A stretch of 64,000 nucleotides of DNA from Molanna angustata (taxonomy: Eukaryota; Arthropoda; Insecta; Trichoptera; Molannidae): the NCBI GenBank assembly GCA_963576475.1, contig OY754978.1, forward strand, positions 17,677,678 to 17,741,677. Reading direction: 5' to 3'. The position numbers and the translations under genes were made by a program. The notes below the pieces were generated by a model, which saw only the letters and a list, made by a program, of their open reading frames with translations, did no database searches and was not told where the DNA came from. Below are positions 21,490 to 34,600 of the stretch, one piece after another. Every line of letters starts with the position of its first letter. Position 1 is the first letter of the stretch.

Positions 21490-21960
21490 AAAATACTATC
21501 ATCACATTCATCTTCTTCCTATCTATCGTGTCATTTGACCTGTTTGTGAGGGTGGACTACCCTGGGAGGAGAAGTTCCAACTGTCTTTCCGTCTCTTCGT
21601 AGGTGTTACGGCGTTGTCTTATGTTGGTTGGGTATTTCCGTCTTAACAGTTTTGACAATTCTGTTGTCTTCCATGCGAACGTCGTGGTCTCTCCAGAAGC
21701 CTATTCTGTTACCTGTTTTGTCCTAGACACCGCATATAGACCTGATTTTATCATTTCTGATGCGTGTCCTGGGGGTTTTTCCTGCGATGGAGCGCAGAGT
21801 CTTCATTTCAGCCACACTAAGACAGCTTTATGTAATGTTGGAATCGGCTCTCACTCCTATTCCATATGTTATGATAGGGAGGACATACGCCTTGTATATT
21901 CTGACTTTGCTAGTGGTAAATATTTCGTAAGCAACCAACAGTAACGGCTATTACTTTATT
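21490..21960 (-). pseudogene. RTE-type LINE C-terminal relic
   Basis: On the minus strand: SKVRIYKAYVLPIITYG, VAEMKTLRSIAGKTPRTRIR, NDKIRSICG and DRMxDNRIVKTVKTEIPN-like words. These match the post-RT region of RTE LINEs (YK-x-x-x-x-PIxTYG, EMxTLR-x-IAGK). In-frame stops and indels are present. The plus-strand frame at 21603-21944 is its shadow. Confidence 0.7.
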
Positions 21961-22649
21961 GACCTGTGTTGGGGCTTTATTAACCTGCGGTGTACAGCTC
22001 ATTGCTACGCAAGATCTCAACACCAAAGTATGTGGATCGAATGACGTGCTCTCAATTACTAGTTAGCATTTAAGCGGCTCTTTTGATATTGTCAAGCATA
22101 TCGTTACACATTACATATTATATTATATGAAGAATATGAATGGTATAAAAAAATAAAATTTGAATATATACATTTCTACTGACAAAACATGTAGCCACAT
22201 TTGTGATGAAATTTTATCAAATACAGTGAAATTTAACTGTAATGACTGCTCATATCGCATTGCATTACTTCTGATACGGCAAGAACATACATACAGGGTG
22301 TTCCTAAAATCTCTTCAAAACGAAGAAGGCTGATTTAATTTGGTTATTTCAATCTATAAAAAAATATCACAGTTTTTGGCATATTCGAGTGCCAAGACTG
22401 CAAATAAAGTTAGGTATTATTTTATATACATTTATTTAACCTAACGTAACCAGAGAAATGTGCTATCGAAGGTAAACAAAGATTTTTCCACACACTAAAA
22501 AGGTATAATGCTGTAGAGTTAAAAAAATGTTTTTATCACGAATGATGGACAAAATATTAAAGCCGAAATTAATTCATGTGATAACTAATGAATATGTTAA
22601 GTTTGTCAATCGATAATTCTTGATAAAACTCCATTGTATGTAGATATAT
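21961..22649. other. Non-coding, nothing recognised
   Basis: No exon or known repeat was recognised, apart from a short 'acatacatacagggtgttcc' stretch near 22286. Confidence 0.45.
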
Positions 22650-22860
22650 AATAAATATCAAATAAAAAATACTTTGTTTTCGTTCTATTAAATTTAATTG
22701 ATTATCGACGCGTTTCGTGCAAGGCTCATCGTCAGAATAATCTGTTGTAATCTGAGTAATATGTGTGTGTTATTCTAGCGATGTGCCTTTCTCGAAACGA
22801 GTCGTTTATCAATAAATTATTAAAATTAATTGAACGAAAACCAAATATTTTTTATTTTAT
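22650..22860. mobile_element. Head-to-head pair of PLE-like termini, second family
   Basis: On the minus strand, 'ctgacgatgagccttgc' followed by acGAAACGCGTCG, then 'tagaacgaaaacaaag' and 'tattttttatt'. On the plus strand after the centre, 'gcgatgtgcctttctc' followed by GAAACGAGTCG, then 'ttgaacgaaaaccaaa' and 'tattttttatt'. They are inverted copies of one terminus separated by about 60 bp with a short GT run. The CTGACGA box before GAAAC fits the hammerhead core consensus CUGANGA, although stem II is poor. PLE assignment is inference. Confidence 0.5.
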
Positions 22861-23299
22861 GTTTTTTTTTTATATATCTTCTTATGATAACTAATAAGCT
22901 GTCCTGTTCTATCAGCTGTCTTCTTTTTGATGTTGGTTTTAGGGACATCCTGTATATACTTACATATACATGGTATTCATTATTGGAAATTTTATAGCGA
23001 CATTATTTCCACGTGTGTGTTCGCTGATTGTTTCAGAAATTAAAATTGGATGCAAATTAAAATTTGACATAGGTAAATTTTTAGAACACCATCGAATTTT
23101 ACAATACGACCATCACACGCCTTAACGTTCGAAATTAGCAGTAAAAATTAAATAGGTTGGATGTTCAGTAATACGATTTTCCTTGAATTGAATGTTATTA
23201 CAAAAGTTTTAAATGGTTTGTTATAATATTATAATTAATTGTTAATATGATATTTCAATGGTATTTTTAATATTAAAATTAATGATCAAATATAATATA
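22861..23299. other. Non-coding, nothing recognised
   Basis: AT-rich sequence with no recognisable feature. Confidence 0.45.
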
Positions 23300-23380
23300 T
23301 AACAAAATATTTTTCCACAAAATTCGATTACAATGACTAAACGTTTTGGCCGAGGTGACTCGGCATTTTCAAGGTCTAAA
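23300..23380 (-). mobile_element. Single PLE-like terminus
   Basis: On the minus strand: 'gaccttgaaaatgccgag', stem partner 'ctcggc', then 'caaaacgtttagtcattg' and 'taatcgaattttgtgg'. It matches the termini at 4274-4385. A 6-bp stem GCCGAG/CTCGGC is perfect; the GAAA box has become CAAA. Confidence 0.5.
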
Positions 23381-23459
23381 ATGATACTAACCAATTTATA
23401 GAAAAATCATCACACGATGATAATTTAAATAATCATCGTATTTTTTAAATCTTTTTCTT

Positions 23460-23890
23460 TTTCTTCTTGATGTTTTATTTCTACATGGTGGTGGAGTCTG
23501 CCTCTTAAATTTATTCTCAATCTTTCGCCGCTACTTCTTTGCTCCAATCCTGCGCATCATTAGGTGTGACATCGCTGTCTCTGATGTCTTTTTTTGGCAC
23601 CTCACGAGACCTGCCCTTGAATCCTCGAGACCTCCTGCCAGGGACACTGAAACCAACATATTCTGGCGACATTCTGCTCATACCATCGTAGCCTGCTTTT
23701 CTGAATTTTGTCAGGGATGATACAAACACGTAGACTCGGAGTTTCGGATTCTGTCATGCCTTGTTATACCGATCATCCATCTAAGCATTTTAATTTCAGC
23801 TGTCTGTGCGGTACGGAATATAGATAGGTATTCAAGGTTTCTGATCCATATTGTGATCACAAGCCGGATGACACACATGTCAGCCCTTTT
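23460..23890 (-). pseudogene. RTE-type LINE C-terminal relic
   Basis: On the minus strand: TAEIKMLRWMIGITRHDRIR, then a frameshift, and RMSPEYVGFSVPGRRSRGF, 'DSDVTPNDAQDWSK'. These are the known RTE-style words (EMKMLRW, D-R-IRN, GRRxRGRPK, V-TPEDAQDR). The Gly-Arg-Pro block has changed to GFKGRS. Upstream RT is absent. Confidence 0.7.
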
Positions 23891-26163
23891 AGTTCAACTG
23901 ACATTTTATATTCGCCGGTCACACCCATGATCTCCCGCCATTTCAACAATGCTGAGGATATTCGGTGCTGAATACTAAAATCAAGAATAGTTATGAATAA
24001 TCAGAATTATGCGTCTTTCTTTCTTTTTCGTGTCCGGCTAAGCTGTACTACTCCAATAAGCAGCGACTGACATCGCGTTGTCATTTGTCATAATCAGATC
24101 CCCAGGACTACAGATGACTCTCATCAATGGACACATTAGCATGTGGCTGTCGTCCTGGAAATGACTTCGATCGGTGAATCCTTTCCCCCAACCACTCTAG
24201 TCCAATTAAAAGAATTATGCTGAATTTACCATTTTTAATAAAAACTTTTGGTACAAATTAATTTTGTTTTAACCACTTTGAGTATGAAGGAGTACGTGTG
24301 AAGATATTACCATTTTTTTAATCGTACAATATACCTAAATATGTATTTAAATGCGATACTTAAATATACGTTGTTTTTAGAAAATTGAATACCATCAGAT
24401 GTTCAAATGATTTTTTTAAAATTATTTTATAAAAAATAAATGTAATTGAAATTTCAGGGCAAAAAATTGGAAAAAATACCTAAGCAAATTCGTAGGAATA
24501 TGCCTATATAGTCCTTAAAAATAATGGTTGGTACCACGAAAAGCACTAAAGCAATCCATAGAAAATTGTATAGTATAGGGAGTTATTTTATGCTCTAGAC
24601 TTGACTAAAAAATAAATATTTACTTAGGTACCTACTCCAAAAAACGATTATAGAGAAAATTCTATTAAATACAAGCGAACTTTATGCGAGCAAATCAAAT
24701 GCAAAGAATGAGATTTGGTAAGTGACAGCGTGATTGTATCGATTGCTTCTACATTATAACAAAAAACCTGGTCTCATTTTCATTAAGATGCATTTACAAA
24801 AAAAATATATATGTAGGTAGGTACCTACTGCAGATTAAAATAGTACAATAATATTTTGAAAGCAAAAATATTTGAAAACCCAAATGAAGTTTTCCAATTA
24901 GCAACGATAAAGTTGTACTTAAACAATATTAAATAAAACCAATTAGGTAGTTGTGCCGAGGTAGACGAAACTTCCAAAGAACTGAACTGATTATGTATTA
25001 TATTCAGTACTTACATATGTCTTAATATTTCTCGGTTGGGAAGATTGGTTTCAAAAAAATCAAATGAAGCCGTTTCCACATTTCAGTTCCCATAAATACC
25101 GTGAAATTTAAAATGGTCGGGTTCCATTCATGGTGGAAGTTGGTCAAACGCATTTATCGTCTACTTGGCTGCACTTCTGGCTTCCAGCCAGAATCCTTCA
25201 AAGCTTCACCTTTTCTTCTACCCATGTTGCTTTGCCTTTATCATTTGTTCATCCTAACACCTGGTCCCCAATATGGGATATAGCTTTTGCAGGGGATTTT
25301 TCCATTGTATAACAAGCACACTAGTGAACAATAGGTATTTACTTTTTATTTGTTAACACAGAATTATTTCCCCTGATACCAAATAATATGTATTTGATGA
25401 AAAATCTTTGTGTATGAAAGGTTTTATTTACAAATAGTTAAAATTCATTATTTAAAAACCAAATTGGCCAATATTTGAGAGTAAATAATAAATGACCAAT
25501 ATTTGAGAGGAAAAGCAAATCTTGCGAAATTTCTGAAGTATACATATAATGTAAATTAAGATTACGCAAGATTTTTCAAAACTTAATTTATTCTCAAAAC
25601 ATTTACTTACAGTAAATTAAGGATTAAACTTATATAGAATATTATATTGTATGAAAATATTTTTATGTAGCTCTTGCTTCTCCTTTGAGTTTAAAAGACT
25701 GGTGAATTAGAAAACATCACTTTTTCATGGATTTGGAATAAAAATCCATTTCAATTAAATAAATTGCGTACAAAACCTAAATTAATTAGATACGAATAAA
25801 CTTATTTGTATCGGCAAATCAAAATGAATACCAAATAATCATTTATATTACCTACTCTTTAAATCTCTGTAGAATAACAAGTAAATTTTTGTTATTGATT
25901 TTGTTCAGATAAATTTTAATTGGTGCTCTGCCTATATCCTTAACAAAAAAATAAGAATTTTTAATATTTCAAGTAGGTAGGTATTAGCTATAAATAAAAT
26001 TTAATAAATAATTTATTCGATAATTCTCGTGGATGTACGTAGGTATATAATATGTGTAGTATGTAATTATAAGTATGTTAATGTAAATATGTAAAACCTA
26101 TGCACATAGTTTACTCCTGTTCCTTACACAACTTTTTAACTTAATTGGGACAGTACTTATTTA
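23891..26163. other. Non-coding, nothing recognised
   Basis: About 2.3 kb with no supported gene. Two overlapping 60-codon frames near 25101-25312 include a less AT-rich patch, but show no domain and no splice signals I trust. Confidence 0.45.
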
Positions 26164-26215
26164 AAACGAGTGGGTTGTGGCCAACACTAAACTCTCCACA
26201 CCACAAATATTGACA

Positions 26216-29200
26216 ATGAAATATTTTATTCATTCTAAATTTTACTACCAAGAATATAAATTTTCTAACGATAGTATATTTTCATGTTAAGATAGACAAA
26301 CTATTAATGCAGTATGGTGAAGAATTCTAATGTTGTATGAAATATTTTAATAAAAGCAGATAAATTTTGTTTTAAAGGACGTTAGAGCATTTTGACAATT
26401 TTGACACGTAATATCATATGAAGAAATTTTTGTTATTTATGAAAAGCTAATCAGTTCGATGTTCAAGCTCTTTACATTATAACATGAAATCAAATTACTG
26501 AACTTTTCCATACATAAGAAATTTATCTTATTATATACATTTTTATTCATACTAAATTTTACTACCAGGAAAATAAATTTCTATCGACAGTATATTTTTA
26601 TGTTAAGATAGACAAACTATTATTGCAGTATGGTGTAGAATGCTTATGTTGTATGAAATATTTTAATAAAAGCAGATAAATTTTGTTTTAAAGGACGCGA
26701 AAGCATTTTCCAAATTTTGACAGGTGATATCATATGAAGAAATTTTTTGTTATTTATGGAAAGCTAATCAGTTCTATGTTCAAGCTCTTTACATTATATC
26801 ATGAAATCAAATTACTACACGTTTCCATACATAGAAATTTATCTAATTACATTTTTATTCATACTAAATGTTACTATCAGGAATATAAATTTTCTTCCGA
26901 TAGTATATTTTTATGTTATGATAAACAAACTATTAATGCAGTATAGTGAAGAATGCTTATGTTGTATGAAATATTTTAAAAAAAGCAGATAAATTTTGTT
27001 TTAAAGAACGCGAGAGCATTTTCAAAATTTTGACACGTGATATTATATGAAGATTTTTTTTGTTATTTATGGAAAACTAATCAGTTCTATGTTCAAGCTC
27101 TTTACATTATAACATGAAATCAAATTACTGAACTTTTCCATACATAGAAATTTATCTAATTACATTATTATTCATACTAAATGTTACTATCAGGAATATA
27201 AATTTTCTTCCGATAGTATATTTTTATGATAAGATAGACAAACTTTTAATGCAGTATGGTGTAGAATGCTTATGTTGTATGAAATATTTTAAAAAAAGCA
27301 GATAAATTTTGTTCTAAAGAACGCGAGAGCATTTTCCAAATTTTGACAGGTGATATCATATGAAGATTTTTTTTGTTATTTATGGAAAGCTAATCAGTTC
27401 TATGTTCAAGCTCTTTACATTATAACATGAAATCAAATTACTGAACTTTTCCATACATAGAAATTTATCTAATTACATTTTTATTCATACTAAATGTTAC
27501 TACCAGGAATATAAATTTTCTTCCGATAGTATATTTTTATGTTAAGATAAACAAAATATTAATGCAGTATAGTGAAGAATACTTATGTTGTATGAAATAT
27601 TTTAAAAAAAGCAGATAAATTTTGTTTTAAAGAACGCGAGAGCATTTTCAAAATTTTGACACGTGATATTATATGAAGATTTTTTTTGTTATTTATGGAA
27701 AGCTAATCAGTTCTATGTTCAAGCTCTTTACATTATAACATGAAATCAAATTACTGAACTTTTCCATACATAGAAATTTATCTAATTACATTTTTATTCA
27801 TACTAAATGTTACTACCAGGAATATAAATTTTCTTCCGATAGTATATTTTTATGTTAAGATAGACAAACTATTAATGCAGTATAGTGAAGAATGCTTACG
27901 TTGTATGAAATATTTTAAAAAAAGCAGATAAATTTTGTTTTAAAGAACGCGAGAGCATTTTTCAAATTTTGACAGGTGATATCATATGAAGAATTTTTTT
28001 GTTATTTATGGAAAGCTAATCAGTTCGTTGTTCAAGCTCTTTACATTATATCATGAAATCAAATTACTACACGTTTCCATACATAGAAATTTATCTAATT
28101 ACATTTTTATTCATACTAAATGTTACTACCAGGAATATAAATTTTCTTCCGATAGTATATTTTTATGTTAAGATAAACAAAATATTAATGCAGTATAGTG
28201 AAGAATGCTTATGTTGTATGAAATATTTTAAAAAAAGCAGATAAATTTTGTTTTAAAGAACGCGAGAGCATTTTCAAAATTTTGACACGTGATATCATAT
28301 GAAGATTTTTTTTGTTATTTATGGAAAGCTAATCAGTTCTATGTTCAAGCTCTTTACATTATAACATGAAATCAAATTACTGAACTTTTCCATACATAGA
28401 AATTTATCTAATTACATTTTTATTCATACTAAATGTTACTACCAGGAATATAAATTTTCTTCCGATAGTATATTTTTATGTTAAGATAGACAAACTATTA
28501 ATGCAGTATAGTGAAGAATGCTTACGTTGTATGAAATATTTTAAAAAAAGCAGATAAATTTTGTTTTAAAGAACGCGAGAGCATTTTCAAAATTTTGACA
28601 CGTGATATCATATGAAGATTTTTTTTGTTATTTATGGAAAGCTAATCAGTTCTATGTTCAAGCTCTTTACATTATAACATGAAATCAAATTACTGAACTT
28701 TTCCATACATAGAAATTTATCTAATTACATTTTTATTCATACTAAATGTTACTACCAGGAATATAAATTTTCTTCCGATAGTATATTTTTATGTTAAGAT
28801 AAACAAAATATTAATGCAGTATAGTGAAGAATGCTTATGTTGTATGAAATATTTTAAAAAAAGCAGATAAATTTTGTTTTAAAGAACGCGAGAGCATTTT
28901 CAAAATTTTGACACGTGATATTATATGAAGATTTTTTTTGTTATTTATGGAAAGCTAATCAGTTCTATGTTCAAGCTCTTTACATTATAACATGAAATCA
29001 AATTACTGAACTTTTCCATACATAGAAATTTATCTAATTACATTATTATTCATACTAAATGTTACTATCAGGAATATAAATTTTCTTCCGATAGTATATT
29101 TTTATGTTAAGATAGACAAACTATTAATACAGTATAGTGAAGAATGCTTATGTTGTATGAAATATTTTAAAAAAAGCAGATAAATTTTGTTTTAAAGAAC

Positions 29201-30745
29201 GCGAGAGCATTTTTCAAATTTTGACAGGTGATATCATATGAAGAATTTTTTTGTTATTTATGGAAAGCTAATCAGTTCTATGTTCAAGCTCTTTACATTA
29301 TATCATGAAATCAAATTACTACACGTTTCCATACATAGAAATTTATCTAATTACATTTTTATTCATACTAAATGTTACTATCAGGAATATAAATTTTCTT
29401 CCGATAGTATATTTTTATGTTATGATAAACAAACTATTAATGCAGTATAGTGAAGAATGCTTATGTTGTATGAAATATTTTAAAAAAAGCAGATAAATTT
29501 TGTTTTAAAGAACGCGAGAGCATTTTCAAAATTTTGACACGTGATATTATATGAAGATTTTTTTTGTTATTTATGGAAAACTAATCAGTTCTATGTTCAA
29601 GCTCTTTACATTATAACATGAAATCAAATTACTGAACTTTTCCATACATAGAAATTTATCTAATTACATTATTATTCATACTAAATGTTACTATCAGGAA
29701 TATAAATTTTCTTCCGATAGTATATTTTTATGATAAGATAGACAAACTTTTAATGCAGTATGGTGTAGAATGCTTATGTTGTATGAAATATTTTAAAAAA
29801 AGCAGATAAATTTTGTTCTAAAGAACGCGAGAGCATTTTCCAAATTTTGACAGGTGATATCATATGAAGATTTTTTTTGTTATTTATGGAAAGCTAATCA
29901 GTTCTATGTTCAAGCTCTTTACATTATAACATGAAATCAAATTACTGAACTTTTCCATACAAAGAAATTTATCTAATTACATTTTTATTCATACTAAATG
30001 TTACTACCAGGAATATAAATTTTCTTCCGATAGTATATTTTTATGTTAAGATAAACAAAATATTAATGCAGTATAGTGAAGAATGCTTATGTTGTATGAA
30101 ATATTTTAAAAAAAGCAGATAAATTTTGTTTTAAAGAACGCGAGAGCATTTTCAAAATTTTGACACGTGATATTATATGAAGATTTTTTTTGTTATTTAT
30201 GGAAAGCTAATCAGTTCTATGTTCAAGCTCTTTACATTATAACATGAAATCAAATTACTGAACTTTTCCATACATAGAAATTTATCTAATTACATTATTA
30301 TTCATACTAAATGTTACTATCAGGAATATAAATTTTCTTCCGATAGTATATTTTTATGTTAAGATAAACAAACTATTAATGCAGTATAGTGAAGAATGCT
30401 TATGTTGTATGAAATATTTTAAAAAAAGCAGATAAATTTTGTTCTAAAGAACGCGAGAGCATTTTCCAAATTTTGACAGGTGATATCATATGAAGATTTT
30501 TTTTGTTATTTATGGAAAGCTAATCAGTTCTATGTTCAAGCTCTTTACATTATAACATGAAATCAAATTACTAAACGTTTCCATACATAGAAATTTATCT
30601 AATTACATTTTTATTCATACTAAATGTTACTACCAGGAATATAAATTTTCTTCCGATAGTATATTTTTATGTTAAGATAGACAAACTATTAATGCAGTAT
30701 AGTGAAGACTGCTTATGTTGTATGAAATATTTTAAAAAAAGCAGA
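26216..30745 (+). repeat. Satellite block 1, 313-bp monomers (about 14 copies)
   Basis: A unit of 313 bp is set by identical landmarks ('gaagaattttttt' at 26734, 27986 and 29238, each 4 x 313 apart). Typical pieces are 'aagctaatcagttctatg', 'cttccgatagtatattttt', 'aagcagataaattttgtt' and 'gaacgcgagagcatttt'. The first two units are the most diverged ('ctaacgatag', 'ctatcgacag'), as expected at an array edge. Short frames of 61-70 codons in each unit are incidental. Confidence 0.95.
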
Positions 30746-31616
30746 TAAATTTTGTTTCAAAGAGCGTTAGAGCATTTTGACAATGTTTACACGTGATATC
30801 ATATGAAGAAATTATATGATATCTATGAAAAGCTAATCAGTTCTAAGTTCAAGCTATTAATATTCTTCTATCAATATGAAATCAATGAACTGATCATTGC
30901 CAAATATAAAAAAATTCTCTTGTTACATATAAGTTTCATACAAATATCCATTAAATAAAATATAATTTTTGAAACCGTTGAATATTTTTCTTTTAACATT
31001 GACCAACTTTGAATACAATTTTATGAAGATTCTTGGTGTTGTATAAATAGTTGAAACCAAATTAAATTATCTCTAATTTCCAGGTCGTGAGAGCATTTTT
31101 TCAGTTTTAATAGATGAAATCATAAAGAAACATTGGGAAAAAATGAACCGTTGTCTATGGAAAACTAATCAGCTCTAAGTTTATGGACTTAACACATGTG
31201 ATATCAATATGAAGTCAATCGGACTTATAGTTTGGGCTGCAGAGAGGACACAAAAAAAAAACAACGTAAATGATGAATTCATAGAGAAGAAATCAAAAGT
31301 TGTCTATGGAAAACTAATCAGCTCTAGGTCTTTGCACTTTACACATATGATGTTAATATGAAGTCGATCAGACTTATAGTTTGGGCTGTAGAGAGGACAC
31401 AAAAAAGATAAATGCTACGGCGTACGGCGTACGGCGTACGGCGTACAGCGTATACGCCATACACACAAACACATCACGACGAAACTCATAGTGTGCATTC
31501 TCTACATGATACCCATTGAGAAATTGATGTAAAAAAAATATGCTTAAATTTTGCGAAATCATGACTCTCCCCTATTCCATAGTGTGGAGAGTAATAATAA
31601 TAAACTGTTTTTTCTA
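30746..31616 (+). repeat. Array tail A with (TACGGCG)4 and terminal hairpin
   Basis: After a diverged half monomer the sequence changes to old, degenerate relatives ('ggaaaactaatcagctcta' twice, 'acttatagtttgggctg' twice), four tacggcg units (31416 on) followed by tacagcg, and a hairpin actctcc...ggagagt at 31564-31592. Block 2 then starts inside a monomer. Confidence 0.9.
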
Positions 31617-34600
31617 GTATATAATTTTTCTTCCGATAGTATATTTTTATGATAAGATAGACAAACTTTTAATGCAGTATGGTGTAGAATGCTTATGTTG
31701 TATGAAATATTTTAAAAAAAGCAGATAAATTTTGTTCTAAAGAACGCGAGAGCATTTTCCAAATTTTGACAGGTGATATCATATGAAGATTTTTTTGTTA
31801 TTTATGGAAAGCTAATCAGTTCTATGTTCAAGCTCTTTACATTATAACATGAAATCAAATTACTGAACTTTTCCATACATAGAAATTTATCTAATTACAT
31901 TTTTATTCATACTAAATGTTACTACCAGGAATATAAATTTTCTTCCGATAGTATATTTTTATGTTAAGATAAACAAAATATTAATGCAGTATAGTGAAGA
32001 ATGCTTATGTTGTATGAAATATTTTAAAAAAAGCAGATAAATTTTGTTTTAAAGAACGCGAGAGCATTTTCAAAATTTTGACACGTGATATTATATGAAG
32101 ATTTTTTTTGTTATTTATGGAAAGCTAATCAGTTCTATGTTCAAGCTCTTTACATTATAACATGAAATCAAATTACTGAACTTTTCCATACATAGAAATT
32201 TATCTAATTACATTTTTATTCATACTAAATGTTACTACCAGGAATATAAATTTTCTTCCGATAGTATATTTTTATGTTAAGATAAACAAAATATTAATGC
32301 AGTATAGTGAAGAATGCTTATGTTGTATGAAATATTTTAAAAAAAGCAGATAAATTTTGTTTTAAAGAACGCGAGAGCATTTTCAAAATTTTGACACGTG
32401 ATATTATATGAAGATTTTTTTTGTTATTTATGGAAAGCTAATCAGTTCTATGTTCAAGCTCTTTACATTATAACATGAAATCAAATTACTGAACTTTTCC
32501 ATACATAGAAATTTATCTAATTACATTTTTATTCATACTAAATGTTACTACCAGGAATATAAATTTTCTTCCGATAGTATATTTTTATGTTAAGATAAAC
32601 AAAATATTAATGCAGTATAGTGAAGAATGCTTATGTTGTATGAAATATTTTAAAAAAAGCAGATAAATTTTGTTTTAAAGAACGCGAGAGCATTTTCAAA
32701 ATTTTGACACGTGATATTATATGAAGATTTTTTTTGTTATTTATGGAAAGCTAATCAGTTCTATGTTCAAGCTCTTTACATTATAACATGAAATCAAATT
32801 ACTGAACTTTTCCATACATAGAAATTTATCTAATTACATTTTTATTCATACTAAATGTTACTACCAGGAATATAAATTTTCTTCCGATAGTATATTTTTA
32901 TGTTAAGATAGACAAACTATTAATGCAGTATAGTGAAGAATGCTTACGTTGTATGAAATATTTTAAAAAAAGCAGATAAATTTTGTTTTAAAGAACGCGA
33001 GAGCATTTTCAAAATTTTGACACGTGATATAATATGAAGATTTTTTTTGTTATTTATGGAAAGCTAATCAGTTCTATGTTCAAGCTCTTTACATTATAAC
33101 ATGAAATCAAATTACTGAACTTTTCCATACATAGAAATTTATCTAATTACATTTTTATTCATACTAAATGTTACTACCAGGAATATAAATTTTCTTCCGA
33201 TAGTATATTTTTATGTTAAGATAAACAAAATATTAATGCAGTATAGTGAAGAATGCTTATGTTGTATGAAATATTTTAAAAAAAGCAGATAAATTTTGTT
33301 TTAAAGAACGCGAGAGCATTTTCAAAATTTTGACACGTGATATTATATGAAGATTTTTTTTGTTATTTATGGAAAGCTAATCAGTTCTATGTTCAAGCTC
33401 TTTACATTATAACATGAAATCAAATTACTGAACTTTTCCATACATAGAAATTTATCTAATTACATTATTATTCATACTAAATGTTACTATCAGGAATATA
33501 AATTTTCTTCCGATAGTATATTTTTATGTTAAGATAGACAAACTATTAATACAGTATAGTGAAGAATGCTTATGTTGTATGAAATATTTTAAAAAAAGCA
33601 GATAAATTTTGTTTTAAAGAACGCGAGAGCATTTTTCAAATTTTGACAGGTGATATCATATGAAGAATTTTTTTGTTATTTATGGAAAGCTAATCAGTTC
33701 TATGTTCAAGCTCTTTACATTATATCATGAAATCAAATTACTACACGTTTCCATACATAGAAATTTATCTAATTACATTTTTATTCATACTAAATGTTAC
33801 TATCAGGAATATAAATTTTCTTCCGATAGTATATTTTTATGTTATGATAAACAAACTATTAATGCAGTATAGTGAAGAATGCTTATGTTGTATGAAATAT
33901 TTTAAAAAAAGCAGATAAATTTTGTTTTAAAGAACGCGAGAGCATTTTCAAAATTTTGACACGTGATATTATATGAAGATTTTTTTTGTTATTTATGGAA
34001 AACTAATCAGTTCTATGTTCAAGCTCTTTACATTATAACATGAAATCAAATTACTGAACTTTTCCATACATAGAAATTTATCTAATTACATTATTATTCA
34101 TACTAAATGTTACTATCAGGAATATAAATTTTCTTCCGATAGTATATTTTTATGATAAGATAGACAAACTTTTAATGCAGTATGGTGTAGAATGCTTATG
34201 TTGTATGAAATATTTTAAAAAAAGCAGATAAATTTTGTTCTAAAGAACGCGAGAGCATTTTCCAAATTTTGACAGGTGATATCATATGAAGATTTTTTTT
34301 GTTATTTATGGAAAGCTAATCAGTTCTATGTTCAAGCTCTTTACATTATAACATGAAATCAAATTACTGAACTTTTCCATACAAAGAAATTTATCTAATT
34401 ACATTTTTATTCATACTAAATGTTACTACCAGGAATATAAATTTTCTTCCGATAGTATATTTTTATGTTAAGATAAACAAAATATTAATGCAGTATAGTG
34501 AAGAATGCTTATGTTGTATGAAATATTTAAAAAAAAGCAGATAAATTTTGTTTTAAAGAACGCGAGAGCATTTTCAAAATTTTGACACGTGATATTATAT

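Noticed and set aside
25101..25312. Overlapping 60-codon frames in a less AT-rich patch
   Set aside because: No recognised motif, two frames equally open, no splice signals that extend them.
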